This document shows positions 59,419 to 64,000 of a DNA stretch of 64,000 bases, piece by piece. Source of the stretch: JBFMFH01 sp964481395 (GTDB lineage Bacteria; Acidobacteriota; Vicinamibacteria; Vicinamibacterales; JAKQTR01); the NCBI GenBank assembly GCA_964481395.1, contig CAYZYG010000008.1, positions 1 to 64,000 of the forward strand. The letters are read 5' to 3'. The translations under genes were made by a program, and so were the position numbers. The notes below the pieces were generated by a model. The model saw only the letters and a list, made by a program, of their open reading frames with translations, had not been told where the DNA came from and did no database searches. Every line of letters begins with the position of its first letter. The first letter of the stretch is position 1.

Positions 59419-59775
59419 ATGGTCGAATCGTATGTCCCCATCCTGATCTACGTGCTGGTCGCGATCGGGTTCGGTGTGGTCACGCTGATGTTCGCGCGGC
59501 TGATCATCCCGCAGCGGTTCAGCCGCGTGAAGCTCGCACCGTACGAGTGCGGCATCGAGCCCGCCACCGACGCGCGCGACCGATACAGCGTCCGCTACTA
59601 TCTCGTCGCGATGCTCTTCGTCATCTTCGACGTGGAGACCGTGTTCCTGTATCCGTGGGCGGTTATCCTCGACGAACTGGCCTGGTTCGGCCTGATCGAG
59701 GTGGTGGTGTTTCTGATCATCCTCGTGGTGGGGTACTTCTACGCCTGGCGCGAGGGTGCCCTGGAGTGGGCGTAG
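59419..59775 (+). CDS. nuoA: NADH-quinone oxidoreductase subunit A
   Basis: Membrane subunit of complex I. The 118-residue protein has three helices and the conserved loop KLAPYECGIEP, followed by RYYLVAMLFVIFDVETVFLYPW. GGAAGG supports ATG at 59419 over a GTG three codons earlier. The expected next gene, nuoB, is missing; nuoC follows after 10 bases. Confidence 0.95.
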   Translation: MVESYVPILIYVLVAIGFGVVTLMFARLIIPQRFSRVKLAPYECGIEPATDARDRYSVRYYLVAMLFVIFDVETVFLYPWAVILDELAWFGLIEVVVFLIILVVGYFYAWREGALEWA

Positions 59776-59785
59776 GAGCGAGCTG

Positions 59786-60520
59786 ATGTCGGACGATCAG
59801 AAGCCAGCGACTCCCGAGACCTCAGGCCCGCCGGTCCCGGCGGTCACGCCCCCGGCCAAGGTCGAGCCGGCCGCGGCAGCCGCCGAGGGAAAGCCGGCCG
59901 CTAAGCCCGCGCCGGCGAAGCCGGCGGCGAAGGCCGAGCCGAAGGCTCCGCCCGGCCCTCCACTGCCGCCGGACCCGCCCCCGCCCGCCGACCTGCCGCT
60001 CCCGGCCTTTGTGACGGCTCTTCAGGCCGCGCATGGTGCGGACGTGGAGGCGGTGAGCTACTGGGTGGGGGACTGGACGGTCATCGTCAAGGCGGGTGCG
60101 CTGACGGGGGTGCTGACCTTCCTGCGGGAGGACCCCTCCTGCGCGTTCGACTACCTCTCGGACCTGACGGCGGTCGACTGGCCCCCCCGTGAGCAGCGTT
60201 TCGACGTCGTCTACTGCCTGTACTCGACCACCCGGCGACAGCGACTGCGCGTGAAAGCCCGCGTGAAGGACCAGGAAGCGGTGGCGTCGGCGGCGGGGAT
60301 CTGGACGGCGGCGAACTGGCTCGAACGCGAGGTGTTCGACATGTTCGGGGTGCGGTTTACCGGCCATCCCGACCTGCGGCGGATCCTGCTGCCGGCCGAC
60401 TGGCAGGGGTACCCGCAGCGCAAGGACTACCCGCTCGAGGGGCCCGGCGAGCTGCTGATGGAGAGCCCGCAGGACTGGCTCAAGGCGCGCCAGACGGCGG
60501 TCGAGGCGGATATCGAATGA
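59786..60520 (+). CDS. nuoC: NADH-quinone oxidoreductase subunit C with Ala/Pro/Lys-rich N-terminal extension
   Basis: Peripheral-arm subunit. The 244-residue protein has the NuoC core from about residue 75, with CAFDYLSDLTAVDW, EREVFDMFGVRFTGHPDLRR and the C-terminal YPQRKDYPL. The first 70 residues are low-complexity (PAAKPAPAKPAAKAEPKAPP-like) and unusual for NuoC. No NuoB sequence is fused to it. Overlaps nuoD by four bases. Confidence 0.93.
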   Translation: MSDDQKPATPETSGPPVPAVTPPAKVEPAAAAAEGKPAAKPAPAKPAAKAEPKAPPGPPLPPDPPPPADLPLPAFVTALQAAHGADVEAVSYWVGDWTVIVKAGALTGVLTFLREDPSCAFDYLSDLTAVDWPPREQRFDVVYCLYSTTRRQRLRVKARVKDQEAVASAAGIWTAANWLEREVFDMFGVRFTGHPDLRRILLPADWQGYPQRKDYPLEGPGELLMESPQDWLKARQTAVEADIE

Positions 60521-61656
60521 GCAGCGAGACCATGCAGACCCAGGCGCCCCGCCCGATGTTCGACACCGACGAACTGGTCATCAACATGGGACCGCAGCAC
60601 CCCAGCACGCACGGCGTGCTGCGGCTGGTCCTCAAGCTCGACGGGGAGAAGGTCGTCGACGCCGACGTGGTGATCGGCTACCTGCACCGCGGGATCGAGA
60701 AACTGAGCGAGCACCGTGACTGGACGCAGATCGTCCTGCTGACCGACCGCATGGACTACGTCGCGGCCGCCACCAACAACCTCGGTTACGTGGAGACGGT
60801 CGAGAAGCTGTACTCCCTGGAGGTGCCCCGGCGCGCCCGGTACATCCGGACCATTCTCGCCGAACTGCAGCGGATCGCCAGCCATCTGGTCTGGCTGGGC
60901 ACGCACGCGATGGACATCGGAGCCGTCACGGTGTTCCTGTTCTGCCTGCGCGAGCGGGAACTCGTGCTGGATCTCTTCGAGGACTACTGCGGCGCGCGGC
61001 TGACGTACAACTCCATGCGGGTCGGGGGGCAGCCCGTCGATCTCCCGCCGGACTGGGACAAGAAGGTTCTGCGGTTCTGCGACCTGCAGGAGCAGAAGCT
61101 GCCCGAGTACCAGCAACTGCTGACGTCGAACCGGATCTGGATGGGCCGGACGAAGCACGTCGGGGTCATCTCCGGTCCGGATGCCGCGTCGATCGGCCTG
61201 TGCGGGCCCGCGCTGCGCGCGTCGGGCGTGGTGCGCGACGTCAGGAAGGACGAGCCGTACGCGGCGTACGACGAATTCGACTTCGACATTCCGATCGGCA
61301 CGGCCGGGGACACCTACGACCGCTATCTGGTACGGCTGGAGGAGTTCTACCAGTCGATTCGGATCATCCGGCAGGCACTCGCCGGGCTGCCCGAGGGCCC
61401 GATCATGGGGAAGGTCCCGCGCCTGCTGAAACCGCCGGCCGGGGAGACTTACCACGCGGTCGAGGCGCCGAAGGGCGAGTTGGGGTTCTTCATCGTGAGC
61501 GACGGCCGATCGGTGTCGCCGTACCGCCTGCGGGTGAGGCCGCCCTCGTTCTGCAACCTGCAGGCCCTGCCGCGTCTGGTGCGGGGGCACCTGGTTGCGG
61601 ACGTCGTCGCCCTGATCGGGACGATCGACATCGTGCTCGGCGAAGTCGACCGGTAG
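60517..61656 (+). CDS. nuoD: NADH-quinone oxidoreductase subunit D
   Basis: The 49-kDa-type subunit lining the quinone cavity. The 379-residue protein has NMGPQHPSTHGVLR, GYLHRGIEKL, MDYVAA, SHLVWLGTHAMDIGA and the C-terminal RPPSFCNLQALP. All family motifs are present. It normally works against NuoB, whose gene is absent from this cluster. Confidence 0.96.
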   Translation: MSSETMQTQAPRPMFDTDELVINMGPQHPSTHGVLRLVLKLDGEKVVDADVVIGYLHRGIEKLSEHRDWTQIVLLTDRMDYVAAATNNLGYVETVEKLYSLEVPRRARYIRTILAELQRIASHLVWLGTHAMDIGAVTVFLFCLRERELVLDLFEDYCGARLTYNSMRVGGQPVDLPPDWDKKVLRFCDLQEQKLPEYQQLLTSNRIWMGRTKHVGVISGPDAASIGLCGPALRASGVVRDVRKDEPYAAYDEFDFDIPIGTAGDTYDRYLVRLEEFYQSIRIIRQALAGLPEGPIMGKVPRLLKPPAGETYHAVEAPKGELGFFIVSDGRSVSPYRLRVRPPSFCNLQALPRLVRGHLVADVVALIGTIDIVLGEVDR

Positions 61657-61666
61657 CGCGCGCGCC

Positions 61667-61694
61667 TGGAGTCGGGATTCGGGATTCGGGATTC
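61667..61694 (+). repeat. Heptamer tandem array inside the nuo operon
   Basis: TGGAGTC then GGGATTC three times, in the 47-base gap between nuoD and nuoH. Confidence 0.88.
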
Positions 61695-61703
61695 GAGTGA
61701 TCC

Positions 61704-62723
61704 ATGGTTGAAGCCGTCATCATCCCGCTGATCAAGATCGTCATCGTGCTCGTCGCGGTGCTCGTCACGGTGATGTACATCGTGCTGCTCGAGCGCAAGT
61801 TGCAGGCCTGGGTGCAGGTGCGCCTCGGGCCGATGCGGGTGGGGCCCCACGGGATCCTGCAGCCGCTGGCGGACGTGTTGAAGCTCTTCGTGAAGGAGGA
61901 CATCACGCCGGCGAAGGCGGACCGGTGGATCTTCAGCCTCGCCCCGCTCCTGGTGCTCGTGCCGTCGCTGATCGCGTTCGCCGTGATCCCGTTCGACGCG
62001 GAGCTGTCGCTGTTCGGCACGACCATCACCGGCTACATCGCCGACGTCAACGTCGGGCTGCTGTACATCGTGTCGGTGGCGTCGATCGGGATTTACGGCA
62101 TCATTCTGGGCGGCTGGGCGTCGAACAGCAAGTATCCGCTGCTGGCGAGCCTGCGGGCGTCGGCGCAGCTCATCAGTTACGAGGTCGCGGTCACGATGAC
62201 GCTGGTCACGGTGATCATGCTGGCCGGATCGCTGAGCATGGTGGGGATCGTGGACGCGCAGCGGACCGGCGGCTGGTGGTTCGCGTTCGCGCAGCCGGTG
62301 GCCTTCTTCATCTACTTCGTCGGGGGATTGGCGGAGACGAACCGGGCGCCCTTCGACCTGCCCGAAGCGGAGCAGGAGCTGGTCGGCGGATTCCACACCG
62401 AGTACTCGGGCATGCGGTTCGCGTTCTTCTTCCTGGCCGAGTACGCCAACATGATCGTGATTTCCGCGGTGGCGGCCACGCTGTTCTTCGGCGGATGGCT
62501 GGCGCCGTTCCCGAGCGTGTCCTGGCTGGGCTTCCTCGAATGGATTCCCGGGTGGGTCTGGTTCTGCATCAAGACCTTCGGGTTCCTGTACGTGTTCCTC
62601 TGGGTCCGGGCGACACTGCCGCGCTACCGGTACGACCAGCTCATGCGGCTTGGCTGGAAGTGGCTGATCCCGCTGGCCATCCTGAACGTCGTGGTGACCG
62701 GCTTCCTGAAGGTGCTGGTGTAG
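61704..62723 (+). CDS. nuoH: NADH-quinone oxidoreductase subunit H
   Basis: Membrane subunit next to the quinone site. The 339-residue protein has about eight helices and the motifs ERKLQAWVQVRLGPMRVGP, GILQPLADVLKLFVKED, AETNRAPFDLPEAEQELV and GFHTEYSGMRFAFFF. The gap to nuoD contains heptamer repeats. nuoI, usually next, is missing. Confidence 0.97.
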   Translation: MVEAVIIPLIKIVIVLVAVLVTVMYIVLLERKLQAWVQVRLGPMRVGPHGILQPLADVLKLFVKEDITPAKADRWIFSLAPLLVLVPSLIAFAVIPFDAELSLFGTTITGYIADVNVGLLYIVSVASIGIYGIILGGWASNSKYPLLASLRASAQLISYEVAVTMTLVTVIMLAGSLSMVGIVDAQRTGGWWFAFAQPVAFFIYFVGGLAETNRAPFDLPEAEQELVGGFHTEYSGMRFAFFFLAEYANMIVISAVAATLFFGGWLAPFPSVSWLGFLEWIPGWVWFCIKTFGFLYVFLWVRATLPRYRYDQLMRLGWKWLIPLAILNVVVTGFLKVLV

Positions 62724-62747
62724 AGCGGAGAAGACGGGCGGAAGGGT

Positions 62748-63248
62748 ATGGCCGAAGCAGTTGCCTTCTACATTCTCGCGGCGCTGATCCTGGTTTTCGG
62801 GGTGCTGGTGATCACCGCGAAGAACACGGTCTACAGCGTCCTGTTCCTCGTGATGAACTTCCTGTTCGTCGCGGCGCTGTACGTCCTGCTGCAGGCCCAG
62901 TTCCTGGCGGTGATCCAGGTGCTGGTCTACGCGGGCGGGATCGTCGTGCTCTACCTCTTCGTCGTGATGCTGGTGAACCTGAAGCGTCCGCCGGAGGCAC
63001 ACAGCGATCCGCGCCGGCTGGGGCGATTCGGTCTCGTGATGTCGCTGGCGGTGCTGGCCGAGATCGTCGTCATCGCGGCCTACGGATGGCTGGCGCCGGC
63101 CGGCGAAGCGGGAGGGTTGAGCGCCGCCAACGTCGAGCAGGTCGGACGGGCGCTTTACACGGACTATCTGATTCCCTTCGAAGTGGCGTCGATTCTGCTG
63201 CTCGTCGCCATGATCGGCGCGATCGTGCTCGCCAGGCGGGAGCTCTGA
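62748..63248 (+). CDS. nuoJ: NADH-quinone oxidoreductase subunit J
   Basis: A 166-residue membrane subunit with five helices and the conserved AVIQVLVYAGGIVVLYLFVVML. Follows nuoH after 24 bases; nuoK starts four bases after its stop. Confidence 0.95.
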   Translation: MAEAVAFYILAALILVFGVLVITAKNTVYSVLFLVMNFLFVAALYVLLQAQFLAVIQVLVYAGGIVVLYLFVVMLVNLKRPPEAHSDPRRLGRFGLVMSLAVLAEIVVIAAYGWLAPAGEAGGLSAANVEQVGRALYTDYLIPFEVASILLLVAMIGAIVLARREL

Positions 63249-63252
63249 GCCG

Positions 63253-63555
63253 ATGATTACGATGACCCATTACCTCGTGCTCTCGACGGCGCTCTTCATG
63301 ATCGGCGTCATCGGCGTGCTCACGCGCCGCAACATCATCGTCGTGTTCATGTCGATCGAGCTGATGCTGAATGCCGTCAACATCAACCTGATCGCCTTCT
63401 CGCAGCACATCCAGAACGTGGTCGGGCAGGTGTTTGCGGTGTTCGTGATCTGCGTCGCGGCGGCCGAGGCGGCCGTCGGCCTGGGCATCATTCTCGCGTT
63501 CTACCGGAACAAGGAAACGGTGAACATCGACGAGATGAGCCTGATGCGGTGGTGA
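63253..63555 (+). CDS. nuoK: NADH-quinone oxidoreductase subunit K
   Basis: A 100-residue, three-helix subunit. It keeps the two buried glutamates of the proton path, in SIELMLNAVNINL and AAAEAAVGLGI. ATG at 63253; a second in-frame ATG at 63262 also fits the family length. Confidence 0.96.
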   Translation: MITMTHYLVLSTALFMIGVIGVLTRRNIIVVFMSIELMLNAVNINLIAFSQHIQNVVGQVFAVFVICVAAAEAAVGLGIILAFYRNKETVNIDEMSLMRW

Positions 63556-63560
63556 CTCGT

Positions 63561-64000
63561 ATGGACTTGATCTGGCTCATTCCGCTGCTCCCGGGCCTCG
63601 GCGCCGCCATCAACGGCATCATCGGCATCCGCTTCTTCAGCAAGCGGGTGTCGAGTCTGCTGGCCTGCACGACCATGGCCGTCGCGCTCCTGCTGTCGCT
63701 CAACGCGTTCTGGCAGCTGCTGGGCCTGCCGCCCGAGGCGCGCGAGCACGACGTCAGGCTGTTCGCGTGGATCACCGCGATGCCGCTGCAGCTCGCGGAC
63801 GGGTCCATCGGGACGTTCAGCATTCCCTGGGGCTTCCGCCTGGACCCGCTGTCCGGTCTGATGATTCTCGTCGTCACGTTCGTGGGGTTCCTGATCCACG
63901 TCTACTCGATCGGCTACATGCACGAGGAGTCGGACGGGGCGTACGCGCGGTTCTTCGCGTACATGAACCTCTTCTGCTTCTTCATGCTGATGCTCGTCCT
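63561..64000 (+). CDS. nuoL: NADH-quinone oxidoreductase subunit L, N-terminal part (3' end outside window)
   Basis: Antiporter-like proton-pumping subunit. The visible 146 codons start MDLIWLIPLLPGLGAAING and include FRLDPLSGLMILVVTFVGF and VYSIGYMHEE, the typical NuoL start. The frame is open to the window end. It begins six bases after nuoK. Confidence 0.95.
   Translation, partial: MDLIWLIPLLPGLGAAINGIIGIRFFSKRVSSLLACTTMAVALLLSLNAFWQLLGLPPEAREHDVRLFAWITAMPLQLADGSIGTFSIPWGFRLDPLSGLMILVVTFVGFLIHVYSIGYMHEESDGAYARFFAYMNLFCFFMLMLV

Overview
The window is a single 64 kb stretch of high-GC chromosome, almost fully coding. It looks like an acidobacterium, probably of the Vicinamibacteria (subdivision 6) type. 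Supporting signs are two adjacent VWFA-related proteins of the kind common in Acidobacteriota, the order ftsH-folP-cdaA-ybbR-glmM, a Pal lipoprotein and a TolC channel (a diderm envelope), and many GTG starts with 1-4 base start/stop overlaps. No rRNA, tRNA, prophage, transposase or CRISPR array was recognised. Assignment to a phylum is inference from gene content.

Layout. 1-5.3 kb: ftsH (truncated by the window edge), folP, cdaA-cdaR-glmM (cyclic-di-AMP synthesis and cell-wall precursor). 5.3-9.2 kb: a carbon-catabolic trio (LsrF-like aldolase, RPE-like epimerase, class II aldolase/SDR fusion). 9.3-14.3 kb: pdxJ, an alpha/beta hydrolase, a TPR protein, a YHS protein, a 2-hydroxyacid dehydrogenase, nth and a cyclophilin. 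14.4-15.8 kb (minus strand): a DUF72 protein and, upstream of it, an ArsC/Spx-like gene with an in-frame UGA at the first position of its redox motif. 15.9-18.6 kb: queE, queC, an AlaX-type editing protein. 18.6-25.5 kb (minus): a Gld-type ABC system with DUF4340 protein, dacB and an SRPBCC-like protein. 25.9-33.2 kb: a metal P-type ATPase, a REC-PilZ protein, a LysW-like mini-protein overlapping larE, a large membrane glycosyltransferase and a methyltransferase. 33.4-42 kb: pal, the pyrKDF operon (minus), a membrane phosphodiesterase-like protein and the pyrR-pyrB-pyrC-pyrE-like operon. 42-51 kb: a DUF2400-type protein, two glycosyltransferases, TolC, an S9 peptidase, pyrE and truA. 51.3-57 kb: uppS-cdsA-dxr-rseP, then cobA-hemD. 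57-64 kb: the two VWFA proteins and a complex I operon reading nuoA-C-D-H-J-K-L, which lacks nuoB and nuoI.

The most striking observation is the gene at complement(15494..15829). Its reading frame matches the ArsC/Spx family along its whole length, except that the first residue of the C-x-x-C motif is UGA. A perfect 6-bp hairpin lies 15 bases after the UGA, at the spacing and with the loop G expected of a bacterial SECIS. I read it as a selenoprotein with a U-x-x-C centre.

A second theme is regulatory and structural. Nine intergenic loci carry short tandem arrays with a strict 7-base period, five of them as inverted pairs. Several genes have a -10 hexamer only 6-8 bases before the start codon, which implies leaderless mRNAs. 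One of these is a symmetric bidirectional promoter shared by pyrK and the phosphodiesterase-like gene. The pyrR leader has a hairpin with a PyrR-type loop that would hide the ribosome site of a 27-codon leader peptide overlapping pyrR.
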